Positions 45,734 to 57,619 of a stretch of 64,000 nt of DNA are shown piece after piece. A program made the position numbers and the translations under genes. The notes beneath the pieces were generated by a model. The model saw only the letters and a list, made by a program, of their open reading frames with translations, made no database searches and was not told where the DNA came from. Every line of letters begins with the position of its first letter. The stretch's first letter is position 1. This stretch comes from Leptodactylus fallax (taxonomy: Eukaryota > Chordata > Amphibia > Anura > Leptodactylidae), in NCBI GenBank assembly GCA_947044405.1, contig CAMRHE010000012.1, positions 12,106,001 through 12,170,000 of the forward strand. Direction: 5' to 3'.

Positions 45734-47146
45734 CAGTGCCTTGCGAGAAGTATTCGGCTCCCTTGAACTTTTCAGACTTTTGCCACATTTCAGGCTTCAA
45801 ACATAAGGATATAAAATTTTAATTTTTTGGTGAAGAATCAACAACAAGTGGGACACAATCGTGAAGTGGAACGAAATTTATTGGTTATTTATTTATTGGT
45901 GTGTAATCAAGTCTCCGTATAAATGCACCTGCTCTGTGATAGTCTCAGGGTTCTGTTTAAAGCGCAGAGAGCATCATGAAGACCAAGGAACACACCAGGC
46001 AGGTCCGTGATACTGTTGTGGAGAAGTTTAAAGCCGGATTTGGATACAAAAAGATTTCCCAAACTTTAAACATCCCAAGGAGCACTGTGCAAGCAATCAT
46101 ATTGAAATGGAAGGAGTATCAGACCACTGCAAATCTACCAAGACCTGGCCGTCCCTCTAAATTTTCATCTCAAACAAGGAGAAGATTGATCAGAGATGCA
46201 GCCAAGAGGCCCATGATCACTCTGGATGAACTGCAGAGATCTACAGCTGAGGTGGGAGAGTCTGTCCATAGGACAACAATCAGTCGTACACTGCACAAAT
46301 CTGGCCTTTATGGAAGAGTGGCAAGAAGAAAGCCATTTCTCAAAGATATCCATAAAAAGTCTCGTTTAAAGTTTGCCACAAGCCACCTGGGAGACACACC
46401 AAACATGTGGAAGAAGGTGCTCTGATCAAATGAAACCAAAATCAAACTTTTTGGCCACAATGCAAAACGATATGTTTGGCGTAAAAGCAACACAGCTCAT
46501 CACCCTGAACACACCATCCCCACTGTCAAACATGGTGGTGGCAGCATCATGGTTTGGGCCTGCTTTTCTTCAGCAGGGACAGGGAAGATGGTTAAAATTG
46601 ATGGGAAGATGGATGGAGCCAAATACAGGACCATTCTGGAAGAAAACCTGTTGGAGTCTGCAAAAGACCTGAGACTGGGACGGAGATTTATCTTCCAACA
46701 AGACAATGATCCCAAAGATAAAGCAAAATCTACAATGGAATGGTTCATAAATAATCTGTGGAAAGAGCTGAAAACTGCTGTTCACAAACGCTCTCCATCC
46801 AACCTCACTGAGCTCGATCTTTTTTCCAAGGAAGAATGGGCAAGAATTTCAGTCTCTCAATGTGCAAAACTGATGGAGACATACCCCAAGCGACTTGCAG
46901 CTGTAATCGCAGCAAAAGGTGGCGCTACAAAGTATTAACTTAAGGGGGCCGAATAATTTGGCACGCCCCACTTTTCAGTTTTTTATTTTTTACAAAAGTT
47001 TAAATTTCGTTCCACTTCACGATTGTGTCCCACTTGTTGTTGATTCTTCACCAAAAAATTTAAATTTTATATCCTTATGTTTGAAGCCTGAAATGTGGCA
47101 AAAGGTTGAAAAGTTCAAGGGGCCCGAATACTTTCGCAAGGCACTG
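45734..47146 (+). mobile_element. Tc1-like transposon D, internally deleted
   Basis: Ends cagtgccttgcgagaagtat and (inverse) actttcgcaaggcactg are flanked by TA at 45732-45733 and 47147-47148. The inverted repeats continue (aatcgtgaagtggaacgaaa / tttcgttccacttcacgatt) for well over 150 bp. At 1413 bp it is about 200 bp shorter than a complete element. Same orientation as PRDM5. Confidence 0.9.
45976..46938 (+). pseudogene. Tc1 transposase lacking two catalytic residues
   Basis: Opens MKTKEHTRQVRDTVVEKFKA with helix-turn-helix (NIPRSTVQAIILKWKEY) and a PGRPSK motif. It is open to 46425, where the Trp of the WSDE motif is a TGA stop. The catalytic Asp codon two positions on reads Asn (SNETKIKLFG). 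QQDNDPK is present. The usual stretch containing SPDLNPIE is gone: the protein jumps from STMEWF to NNLWKELK, an in-frame loss of roughly 20 residues including the catalytic Glu. The end AKGGATKY is intact. It is unable to catalyse transposition but the ends look usable in trans. Confidence 0.9.
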
Positions 47147-47342
47147 TATGCCTAGTTCCTAGTAATCTAAGGGGCCTGATTATTTGACTTGGACATGTTT
47201 TATAGGTTACCATATTATGATGGTATTTTCCTTTGGAATGTCTTTGCAGTACACATGCATAGGCACTATAATGGTGAGTTGAGTACACACTGCTTCTTTT
47301 GGAGTTGCTTTTGAGGTTTTTCTACCTCAAAAAGAGATCTAA

Positions 47343-47796
47343 GTCTGAGGCCTCACGTTGCGGAAATGCAGCTTTTTTTGTTGCATATTTTGCTGCAATT
47401 TTTTGAGCCAAAGCCAAAAATGGCTACAAAAGGAATGAGAAATATATACGAAGTTCTTATACTTCTCCCTTTTGCTCATTCCACTCCTGACTTTGGCTCA
47501 AACAACCACAGCAAAATCTTCAACAAAATAGCAGTGTTTACTCAATGTGCAGCTCCCAAAATGCCTGACTGCCTCTAAAGCTGAGGCAACTTGTTGCAGA
47601 AACACAGCTTTTTTGTTGCAGATTTTGCTGTGGTTTTTTGAGCCAAAGCCAAGAATGGCTACAAAAGGAATGGGAAATATATAGGAAGTTCTTATACTTC
47701 TACCTTCTGCTCAATCCACTCCTGGCTTTGGCTCAAAAAAACGCAGAAAAATCTGCAACAAAAGATGCTGCATTTCCGCAACGTGAGGCCTCAGCC
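47343..47796. mobile_element. MITE with internal duplication (GTCTGAGGCCTCACG ends)
   Basis: The left end gaggcctcacgttgcggaaa is mirrored by tttccgcaacgtgaggcctc at the right. Inside, a block of about 200 bp (ttgagccaaagccaa ... tggctacaaaaggaatgag ... gaagttcttatacttct) occurs twice, at about 47396-47500 and 47635-47740. Flanks are TAA and TTA, so the 3-bp duplication is not exact. Confidence 0.7.
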
Positions 47797-49897
47797 TTAG
47801 ACTGATTTCAATGGGAGTCAGTTAGCTGAAAATCGACATGTCTTGAGGCAGAAAACTCTTCAAATCTCATTTGAATAGGATGCTCCTAAAAAAGTTTCAG
47901 AAATGCCTCAAAAACTACTCTAAATTTTTAAAAACGCTTCAAAAAAAGGAGCTGCTTTTTGGAGCTGTTTTTTTGCAGCTTGATGACAGAGGCAGTTTAA
48001 CCTCACCCTACAGGAGCAGATGGAACGCTTTCAGCTCTGAAGAAAATATCTGCAGTGACTCACTTTTCCTCTGCACACTCTGCTACCTGTATGGGGCTTT
48101 AGTAATCATAGGAGCCACATTGTGAAGTTTGCAGTGTCATAAGACGAACAATACAACAATACAACGATTTAATAATATGACTGTACTGGTTTCTGAAATT
48201 TTGAACTTTGCTGCAGCGTACATTTAGAACAAAATTCTTTAATATGTTAATTTACTAAACTTGGCTTCAGAGCTTTGTGCACTTTAGAAATCAAGGTCTC
48301 GAGATGGAGAACATACTGATTAGACTTGGAGATGCTGCTAAATCATACCACATGTGCACCGAGCTTTAATGTCATCCTTCATTGTCAGTTTTTACAAAGC
48401 AGTTACCTGGGAAATCGCATGACAGTGTACATGGGGTCTAATCAATGAATTTCTACTTAGAGGCTTTATAACCTTTACATTGCCAGTGACACAACCTAAA
48501 GAGCGTATCTGAAATACAGATTTTTTCATCCCTTTTTCATATAGAATGCCATCTAGAAACCTTGCTCCAATATACCATTTTTTCCCTCTTCCCTGCATTT
48601 TAATGACTTCTGTGGGAGAAAAGGAAATCCCAGTGAGGTCATGAGATTTTCTGTTTAAAAGAGAGTCTGTAGTGTAACATCTCTGACATTCAAACATGTC
48701 GTACAAAAAAATGTTAACAGAACCAATATAATAAAAATAATAGAAAATGCAATAAAATGTTTACTAATAGTGAAAATTAAAAATGTAAGCATGCTTACTT
48801 CACATTTACACTCCCCCTCCAAATAAAATTTATGAATACATTGTAAATGTGTAACAGAAAAATAATGGGGCCTATTTCTTTTTGTTACACTCCACTTGTG
48901 TCAATTGTCAATTAATTTATTGTATACAATGCCTTAAAGTTTTAGGCTGCAGTTTAGTTGTTTCACGTTAACGTTTTATTTAAATTTATTTTATATTGTA
49001 TAGGCAATGTGTGAAATAAAGGTATTGCATGTAATGCTTGTTAAAGTTAGGGTTAGAAAATGTATATACATTAATTCAATGGGGTAACAATTAACTATAG
49101 AGCCCCACTCTACCAGGACCACCTTAAGCAGCAAGTTCAGAACTTGAAAAATGAATACATTGTAAAATACAGTGTACAATTATTTAGGCCTCCTTTACAC
49201 ACATGAATAGCACACATAGTGATTTTACAGTACAGATAATGTCACAAAACCGGGCTAATCCTGGTTACAAGGGCAAGCCCGACATTAGCAACCAACAATA
49301 TGGGATTACAGGAAATGGAGGGGGAGGTGCAGGTCTCTCTTCACAGCCTCTGCATGTTTCCACACAACTTTCCCTGCCTGTACACTGTTCAGAGAGGAGT
49401 CTGTAGCTTCTCACAGCTCAGAGTGAATGTAAGTACAGTTGTACATGTAAAGAAATCAGTAGCAGTAATAATGAATATGGGACAGGTTCTGTATTGTGCA
49501 CATCCCCTACCTCAGAGACAAATGCAAAATGTGCTGCAGTCCTAAAGGGGCTATGATAGGAAAAACTGATAGGTTACCACGTATGAAGGCTTATTTAGCC
49601 AGAAAGCAGACTGCCCAGTAAAACCCTGCAGATATTTCAACTTTTGATGAAAATTTAAAGATTTAAAGATTTCTGCCACTATATTGACCTTGCAGCTAAA
49701 TTATACCCCCCATAAGTTTAGAGGTAATACTTATTTATATACAGTATGAAATAGAACAATTAGATTGAGTTTGTATAATCTGTCCTAAGGTATTTACTTC
49801 TTGTCCAAGTGTAGTGTGTTTTCAGATCATGTGTTAGTAGAACAATCAGTAAGATTTGGGCATCAGCAATTGAATATATGTGTTAAAGTCACAATAA

Positions 49898-50109
49898 GGC
49901 TAAGGCCCCACATAGCGGGCCGCAGCCGCAGCAATCTAAGCCCTGTGGGAAAAGCCATGGTGGTAACGCATAGGTTTCCCGCAGTGATTTTCACAGAAAG
50001 TCTACAGAGGTTCACTGGGGATGGGATTCACAGAATCCCATCCACTTTGCAGGAACTGTAAAACATTGCGTTTTTTTCAGCAAATTCTCTGCCTCGTGGG
50101 GCCCCGGCC
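49898..50109. mobile_element. GGCTAAGGCCCCAC-type MITE with TAA duplication
   Basis: Ends ggctaaggccccacatagcg and tcgtggggccccggcc are inverted. TAA flanks lie at 49895-49897 and 50110-50112. 212 bp, no ORF. The clearest member of this family in the window. Confidence 0.83.
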
Positions 50110-51213
50110 TAAGTGACTATTTTAGGGTATAATAAGCTGTGATTGTGCATTCATCGTGATACTGCTGGAGAATACAGTATTGTGAATCTAAATGAGTGGT
50201 ACTGTATAGTAGAAAATGTCTGTAACCCTCTGCAGTGTTTTTTTATTGCACTGTTGCAATTGTGTGGTTATCTGATTTTTTTTAATGGCTAGCTCTTTCA
50301 AATGAACTTCCTACATGCTTAATACATGCAAGGCACAGGCAATTGTTTCCAGAAGTCATGACTCTTTTTGGGAAACTAACTTTGTGGGAAACTAGCTTAC
50401 GTTTAGAGTCATAGTAATATATTAAAATACTTGAAGAGGATTCTTACTTAATTTTGTTTATACTTTTAATAAATACAAACTTGACGTGGTATAACTAAGA
50501 ATTAAAAGTCATATAAGAAGTAAATGCATTCATTTAAAATCCACCTACCTCTACACCATTTTTTCAAAATACATTTTCTCTCATACAAAAGTACCAAATT
50601 AAACTTTTCTAAATTCCCCAATAGCATTTTGTTTGTTTACTGTACATATTTTGATTATAAAAATAGTTTCATTTTTTTCTTTTAAAGCTATTAACCAATT
50701 CAAGTCCATGTAGTGTTATGTTGCATGTACCATTACATCAGTTGACAAAATTAAGCCAGTTGGCCTGAATACATTGCCTTTAAGCCAAAAATACAATATG
50801 GACAATCTCTGGCACATTTGTATATATACATTGCTTATTTTGTTGGAATTCAGTATAACTAAACAAAAATAACCTATTGTCCATATTGTAGCCCCTAACT
50901 GTACCAAATTGTAATATTTCCACTACTTCTTTTCAGACATCTTCAATTAATTACCATGGCCGCAGCAGTTTAAAAGCAATTTGAAAGTCAAAGTGTAAAA
51001 TTTTGATTTGTGGCAAACCCTATTTATAGGGATGTTCTAAGTCATTTTTTGTTCCTTGAAGAGGGTTAAAATAAGCACACTTATTTCTTTGCTAAGTTGG
51101 TGATCCAATCTCAGTTCGGTAATTTTCTTCCCACTCTTAAACCCGTCAGCCAATCAGTGCCTAAGCGGTGATGCTCTTTTCACTGCTCAATCACAGACTA
51201 GCTGCATCACTTA

Positions 51214-51390
51214 GGCTAGGTTCACACTTGTTCCATGCTCTCCACCATGGGTCCACTGAGTTTCTGATGGTTATATGCTGAAATCAGCAGAGAGAAAAGT
51301 CCTTCATGCAGGACTTTTCTCTCCGCTGATTTTCGGCGGAATCTGCGATGGAGTCTCTTACGGATACTCCGACGCAGATGTGAACAAAGC
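51214..51390. mobile_element. Harbinger-like MITE, TTA-flanked, 177 bp
   Basis: Ends ggctaggttcacacttgttc and gcagatgtgaacaaagc are inverted. TTA occurs at 51211-51213 and 51391-51393. The centre has the inverse pair agcagagagaaaagtcct / aggacttttctctccgct. Confidence 0.8.
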
Positions 51391-51885
51391 TTAACATGCT
51401 GACCAAAGGTCAGGGAGCCTGGGGACTTGAATAGAGACTTTTCACTGGATCCCAGATGAAATTATGCATTTTTTAATTCTAAGTCTCTGCAGGTGATAAA
51501 AAATGACTTTGATAACCCCTTATATATACAACATTTTTTGACTTGTGCTTCACCATAGAAGAGTTTTTTTTGTTTTTTTTTATGAATGTGATCTTAGCTT
51601 TTACATTTCATTTACATTTTTTTATTTTTAAGGACATACCTGTCATTTCATTTAACTTTTCAGGATAAGCTGTTGTGTGTGAATATGAGAAGTAACACTA
51701 TTTCTAGTAATTTTATGACTTATATTCTGCAGTTTTTAGCAGTTTTCATCTCTGCATGCTGTATCTGGAATTTGTAGTTCTCTCTAAACTAGTGGGTGGT
51801 GACTAGCTGCCATACACTGCACACACTAGGTACAGTAGAATCTGTTCTATAACTGTCTCTCATTCAGAAAGAGCCACATGACATA

Positions 51886-53532
51886 CAGTCATATGAAAAA
51901 GTTTGGGCACCCCTATTAATCTTAATAATTTTTAGTTCTAAATATTTGGGTGTTTGCAACAGCCATTTCAATTTGATATATCTAATAACTGATGGACACA
52001 GTAATATTTCAGGATTGAAATGAGGTTTATTGTACTAACAGAAAATGTGCAATATGCATTAAACCAAAATTTGACCGGTGCAAAAATTTGGGTACCCTTA
52101 TCATTTTATTGATTTGAATACTCCTAACTACTTTTTACTGACTTACTGAAGCACAAAATTGGTTTTGTAACCTCACTGAGCTTTGAACTTCATAGCCAGG
52201 TGTATCCAATCATGAGAAAAGGTATTTAAGGTGGCCAATTGCAAGTTGTTCTCCTATTTGAATCTCCTCTGAAGAGTGGCATCATGGGCTCCTCAAAACA
52301 ACTCTCAAATGATCTGAAAAACAAAGATTGTTCAACATAGTTTTTCAGGGGAAGGATACAAAAAGTTGTCTCAGAGATTTAATCTGTCAGTTTCCACTGT
52401 GAGGAACATAGTAAGGAAATGGAAGACCACAGGGACAGTTCTTGTTAAGCCCAAAAGTGGGGGGCCAAAAAAAATAAAAAAAAGAAAGAGAAGAATGGTG
52501 AGAACAGTCAAGGACAATCCACAGACCACCTCCAAAGAGCTGCAGCATCATCTTGCTGCAGATGGTGTCACTGTGCATCGGTCAACAATACAGCACACTT
52601 TGCACAAGGAGAAGCTGTATGAGAGAGTGATGCGAAAGAAGCCGTTTCTGAAAGCACGCCACAAACAGAGTCGCCTGAGGTATGCAAAAGCACATTTGGA
52701 CAAGCCAGCTTCATTTTGGAAGAAGGTCCTGTGGACTGATGAAACAAAGATTGAGTTGTTTGGTCATACAAAAAGGCGTTATGCATGGCGTCAAAAAAAC
52801 ACAGTATTCCAAGAAAAACACTTGCTACCCACTGTAAAATTTGGTGGAGGTTCCATCATGCTTTGGGGCTGTGTGGCCAATGCCAGCACCGGGAATCTTG
52901 TTAAGGTTGAGGGTCGCATGGATTCAACTCAGTATCAGCAGATTCTTGAGAATAATGTACAAGAATCAGTGACAAATTTGAAGTTACGCCGGGGATGGAT
53001 ATTTCAGCAAGACAATGATCCAAAACACAGCTCCAAATCTACTCAGGCATTCATGCAGAGGAACAATTACAATGTTCTGGAATGGCCATCCCAGTCCCCA
53101 GACCTGAATATCATTGAACATCTGTGGGATAATTTGAAGCGGGCTGTCCATGCTCGGCGACCATCAAACTTAACTGAACTGGAATTGTTTTGTAAAGAGG
53201 AATGGTCAAAAATACCTTCATCCAGGATCCAGGAACTGATTAAAAGCTACAGGAAGCGACTAGAGGCTGTTATTTTTGCAAAAGGAGGATCTACTAAATA
53301 TTAATGTCACTTTTCTGTTGAGGTGCCCATACTTTTGCACCGGTCAAATTTTGGTTTAATGCATATTGCACATTTTCTGTTAGTACAATAAACCTCATTT
53401 CAATCCTGAAATATTATTGTGTCCATCAGTTATTAGATATATCAAATTGAAATGGCTGTTGCAAACACCCAAATATTTAGAACTAAAAATGATTAAGATT
53501 AATAGGGGTGCCCAAACTTTTTCATATGACTG
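51886..53532 (+). mobile_element. Tc1-like transposon C, copy 2
   Basis: Ends cagtcatatgaaaaagtttg and caaactttttcatatgactg are perfectly inverted; TA flanks at 51884-51885 and 53533-53534. Outer repeats of about 200 bp match base for base over long stretches, with an inner repeat carrying gtgcaaaaatttgggtaccc. 1647 bp. The same family as 21298-22928, but better preserved. Same orientation as PRDM5. Confidence 0.94.
52284..53304 (+). pseudogene. Tc1 transposase (family C), one early frameshift
   Basis: The ATG at 52284 starts MGSSKQLSNDLK and then shifts: the A run after gatctg has one base more than in copy 1, so the frame ends after about 16 codons. From just after that point the frame is open to TAA at 53304. 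It covers the helix-turn-helix (LSVSTVRNIVRKWK), the catalytic Asp in LWTDETKIELFG, GGGSIMLWGC, the second Asp in [10 protein letters not shown], and the Glu in SPDLNIIEHLWD, with DD34E spacing. The GRPR motif reads SGGPKK, and an A-rich stretch there (ccaaaaaaaataaaaaaaag) replaces the copy 1 sequence by several A changes. Classed as a pseudogene because of the shift. Confidence 0.88.
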
Positions 53533-53859
53533 TATATAGAGAAGTACTGATATGCACTGATGTAAGTAAAGTGCTTTGGTTGTGATAAAAAGCTTCTATT
53601 CATGTCTAAGGCCGGGGCCCATGGGGAAACGCTGGTTTTCGTTTTACAGTCCCTCCCATCCACACACTGCAGGAAAATATGCACAGCACACACGCAACGA
53701 TTTCTGAATCAGACTGTTTTGTTAGAAGAAAGGGCCTTGCGCCAAATATGCTCCACAATATCATCCCCCTACGGCAGAAAACTCCTGTAGAGGGATTGAT
53801 ACATTCTTTCCTATATGTCTCAGTATGAGGAGCATATTGAGGTCTAGAAAACCCTTTAA

Positions 53860-54143
53860 GGCCCCACTTAGTGAGCCAAAGCCAAATAGTGCTGCGGGAG
53901 AAACTGTGGCAGAAGAGCATCATGTTTTTTCCCACAGCGTTTTTCACAGAAAATCCGCAGAATTTTCCTATGAGGACTTTCTGCTTGAATTATACCTATG
54001 TAGTGTTTCCATATGTATAATTGACAGGTTGCGATTTAAAAAAGCGTGACGGTTTTTGAAATTACAGCATGTCTGCTGCGGATATTTTTCTGCATAGTGT
54101 GGATGGAATTAGCCAGCGTTTACACTATGTGGGGCCTGGACCT
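53860..54143. mobile_element. GGCCCCAC-type MITE with TAA duplication
   Basis: ggccccacttagtgagccaa at the left and ctatgtggggcctgg acct at the right are inverted, flanked by TAA at 53857-53859 and 54144-54146. A partial relative (ggccggggcccatggggaaa) lies just upstream at about 53610-53826. Confidence 0.7.
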
Positions 54144-55415
54144 TAATCTAGGGACACACATTGCAGAAACGCAGCATTTTTGGCTGTTGCAGAAACATTT
54201 TACAGTACCAGTAATGTGAATGAGATTTTGATTAATCTTATTTACGTATTGTGGAAAAAAAAGAGCTGTGTTTGTGTGTGTATTGAAATTTCTGTCAATT
54301 TTAGCCGCATAATCACAAGCATTTTCCCTATAGATTTATTAGGGGAAGTAAAAAACTGAGAATAAAAAAGTAAGAAATGTAGTAAAAACTAAATAAAAGA
54401 TGTTGCAAAAAAAAAACAAAATGTGTTTTTGATGCATTTTTTCCTCAGTATTTTTTTATGTTTTACTACTTGGGGCTTTAGCCTCAGACTTTTATGAGAG
54501 TCTTATAATGACTCTGTACAACTTGGAGGTTTGCAGCAAGTCAATGCAGTTATGTGCATGAGCATCCATACTGTAAACTACTCTGCTATTGTAGTTGACA
54601 TATTCACATCATCCGCTTACCGTATTAGCTCACAAAAAGCAACATTTTCAGATTTGTAATGAGATCCCTGATTACAATTGTGTGTCTTCAAATTGTGCAT
54701 AGCAAATTGTGCCCTTCAGTTGTGTTTCCTGTTTCAGGCGCTGCCAGATGTAGGAACAAAGCTTTAGTAAATGATGTACCCAAGAGTGTTACATTTCTTT
54801 TTATCCAATTTACACTATTTACTTTCCTTAACATCCCACTTCACAGTGTTATCCAGAGACATAAACAAGGCTCTTTACTCCCCAGTTGATTTAATTACTT
54901 TCTCTTTGATAGAAAAAACTGTACATTTTAGTGTTTATTAACTGCGCGAAGCCAGAATGGTTTATGTGTCGGTGTCATCAGTTGATTAATGTTCAATATC
55001 CTTAAAGCTGGTTGTATCTAATGCACAAAAGGACGCCATCTTGCTTTCCTTTAGTGCTAATTTAATGAAATTCACGTTACTAGTCTTCACTTTTTATTCA
55101 GCTCTGGAAGCAGGCGATAAGCAATCCCATGTAAAGATTATTGGAAATTTAATAGGTGGGAACATTGCAGTGATAAACTTGTGTGTAAGCGTGTGGATAT
55201 TGCGATGCTATGTTTAGAACAATTTAATGGGTTAAAAACAAGTCTATAGCCTTAAACTGTGAAGGCATATAATGCTTACATTTTCTAATATAAATACTGT
55301 CAGCATTTTGCTGCTATCAGCAATTCTTGGGAACCATTGGCTAAGCAGGAGGCAGAGAGGGCTTACAGCTGTATTATTAATATGTTGTGAATTAGTATTG
55401 TTTATGCTATGTTAT

Positions 55416-55680
55416 TTATACGTATAGTTCCATCATATTCGGCAGTACCTTATATAGAGCGTATCTAATCACATCAGTCCCTAAAGGGGCTTGCAGTCTT
55501 TTGCCATTTTTAAATACACACATTCACATTTTAGCAGAAAGCCAGTCAGTGTCAATATGATTCTGAAGTATTATTGGAGGATAGCAGAGTAGAAAGAGGA
55601 AATCCATGCAAACATACAACTCATTGCAGATTTTGCTGCAGTTGGATTCTGGAACGCCATGCAGGCCACTATATTTATTG
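55416..55680 (-). mobile_element. SINE fragment, antisense, old
   Basis: Read on the - strand this matches the body and tail of 28507-28771 in order: gaatccaactgcag, ttgtatgtttgcatggattt cctc, tactgccgaatatgatggaa ctatacgtataaataa. The tRNA-like head is mostly lost. Confidence 0.65.
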
Positions 55681-55979
55681 TATGACGTTAAGGAAAATAT
55701 TATGTATATAATATATAGGAATTTCACATAATGCACTGATATAAAAATGAAATGAGTTGATATGTGGGGCTGAAAAACAAGAGGACCTGTCAAATCTGTT
55801 GTTTTTTTTTTCTCAAGTACAGTAAATAGTAGTCTTTGAGCATCTAAAGTTCGAATTTCAGAGTCTCCTGGGAAATGCATGAATAAATCGACAACTTGGT
55901 GTCACCATCACCCTGTCAATAATGTGTGTCCTTATGAACTCTGACACTGTCAACACTGATGGTACCACACTTACCCCAA

Positions 55980-56600
55980 TAACACAGATCCGTTGCCTTG
56001 GGATAACCCTTGACTATGACTTATCCTTCAAATCACACATCCAAGCCCTCAACTCCTCTTGCCGCCTCCAACTCAAGAACATTCATTGAATCCACTCCTT
56101 CCTCACCCCTGAATCTAAAAAAATGCTAGTCCACGCCCTCATAATATCCTGCTTAGACTACTGTAACATCCTTCTCCACAGCCTTCCAGTAAATGCTCTC
56201 GCCCACCTCCAGTCCACCATAAACTCTGCCGCTCGCTTAGTCCACCTCTCCCCCTGTTTTTCATCAGCCACTCCCATCTGCCAATCCCTTCAATGGCTAC
56301 CCATCACCCAGTGAATAGAGTTTAAAATGTTAACACTGACATACAAAGCCATCCACAAACTGTCCCCTCCATAAATCTCTGACCTAATCTCCCGCTACCT
56401 ACCCACATGTAACCTCTGATCCTCTCAAGACCTCCTACTCTTGCTCTTATCTGGTCTTCACACAACTGTCTCCAAGACCTCTCATGTATATCCCCCATGC
56501 TCTGGAACTCACTACTACGACACATAAGACTGACCCCCACAATTACAAGCTTCAAGAAGACCTTAAAGACTTACCTCTTACTCTTACCACCACATCACCA
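55980..56600 (+). pseudogene. LINE reverse transcriptase C-terminal region
   Basis: Broken translation shows the usual C-terminal part of CR1/L2-group ORF2: LGITLDYDLSFKSHI, then SFLTPESKKMLVHALIISCL DYCNILLHSLP (split here at 20), then LQSTINSAARLVHLS, WLPITQ, FKMLTLTYKAIHKL and MLWNSLLRHIRLTPTITSFK KTLKTYLL. Several stops and at least two frame changes. The catalytic RT motifs lie further 5' and are absent because of truncation. Confidence 0.85.
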
Positions 56601-56780
56601 TCTGAACAGCTTCTACCCTCACCTACTCACCTACTATTCCCTTTCCCTCATAGATTGTAAGCCCTTGTGGTCAAAGCCCTCTATCTCACTGTTCCAGTTG
56701 GTCACTGTTAGTATTGTACTTGTTTTGTGTATTTTGCATATTGTATGTAAACCCTCAAATGTACAGCACCATGGGATTAA

Positions 56781-57050
56781 AAGGGTTGTCCGGCCTAAAA
56801 TTTTATCTAATAATTAGGCCAGGGGAGGTGAAAAAAATAAAAGAAAACCATACTCACCTATCCCTGATGCTCCGGCACCTCCCTGCGCGGTCAGGTCCTG
56901 CAGCTCCATTGTTATCTTCCGGCAGAAGTGCCTGCCCTACGTGACAGCTGACAATTAACTGTGACGTCCCCAGTTCCTTTCCTGAGGCTGCTGATTGGCC
57001 TCACCTCTCCCGGCCTAATTAGAAAATATTGTTTAGCCTGGCCAACCTCT
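56781..57050. mobile_element. TTAA MITE inserted in the LINE tail
   Basis: Exact TTAA at 56777-56780 and 57051-57054 flanks an element with ends aagggttgtccggcctaaaa and gtttagcctggccaacctct. Inner parts (taataattaggccaggggag / ctctcccggcctaattagaa) are inverted. Removing it and one TTAA rejoins the LINE tail to match 4750-4790. Confidence 0.88.
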
Positions 57051-57619
57051 TTAATGGTGCTCTAAAATTAAATAATAATTATAAACAGTAATAATTAGAC
57101 ATTGTCTCATGATGCAAATTACAAGGAGAATGGTAATGCCTAGTTGTCAATTTATTCAAACATTTCCAGGAAGTATAACAGAGGAACAACATAATGTTGA
57201 GTTCAAAGAAAACAAAACATTGTATTCCCATGAAAAAACAAAACAAATACTTACTATACTAAAACAGACATGTTAGAAAAGCATACAGATCCTTTTTAAC
57301 TGTACACTGTATCTGTAACCGTGCACTGACACCAATATCAGACTGCATGTTCATACAGCATATCGGGTCAGGTTTAATATTGTGCTTTCTACTTGACTCG
57401 CGCTTAAAATGTGCATCTTGGTACATTTTGGTGCATCTAGCTTAAGAACAAAATTGACTAACTCGTTTGGAAAGTGGGTGTGGCTTCATGAAAATGGGAG
57501 TGTCTTACAATTTAACAAAATGAAAAAAAAAATTTGCTTAAAATTCTGACCCAAAGGCCATCGTTTTCTACATTTTATTTTTTAATCAAAATTTAATACA
57601 CTATTCCTAACAAATGTAC

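Larger units (their letters stand above)
55895..57095 (+). mobile_element. 5'-truncated LINE (CR1/L2/Rex1-like) with 3' tail
   Basis: The coding remnant at 55980-56600 is followed by an untranslated tail (atagattgtaagcccttgtg, tccagttggtcactgttagt, cagcaccatgggattaa). The tail is broken at TTAA by a 270-bp MITE and resumes at 57055 as tggtgctctaaaattaaata ataatt. The 3' tail also occurs alone at 4611-4807. It is in the same orientation as PRDM5. Confidence 0.85.

Noticed and set aside
53610..53826. Complete MITE upstream of 53860
   Set aside because: Only a left end (ggccggggccc) is clear; the right end and target duplication are missing.
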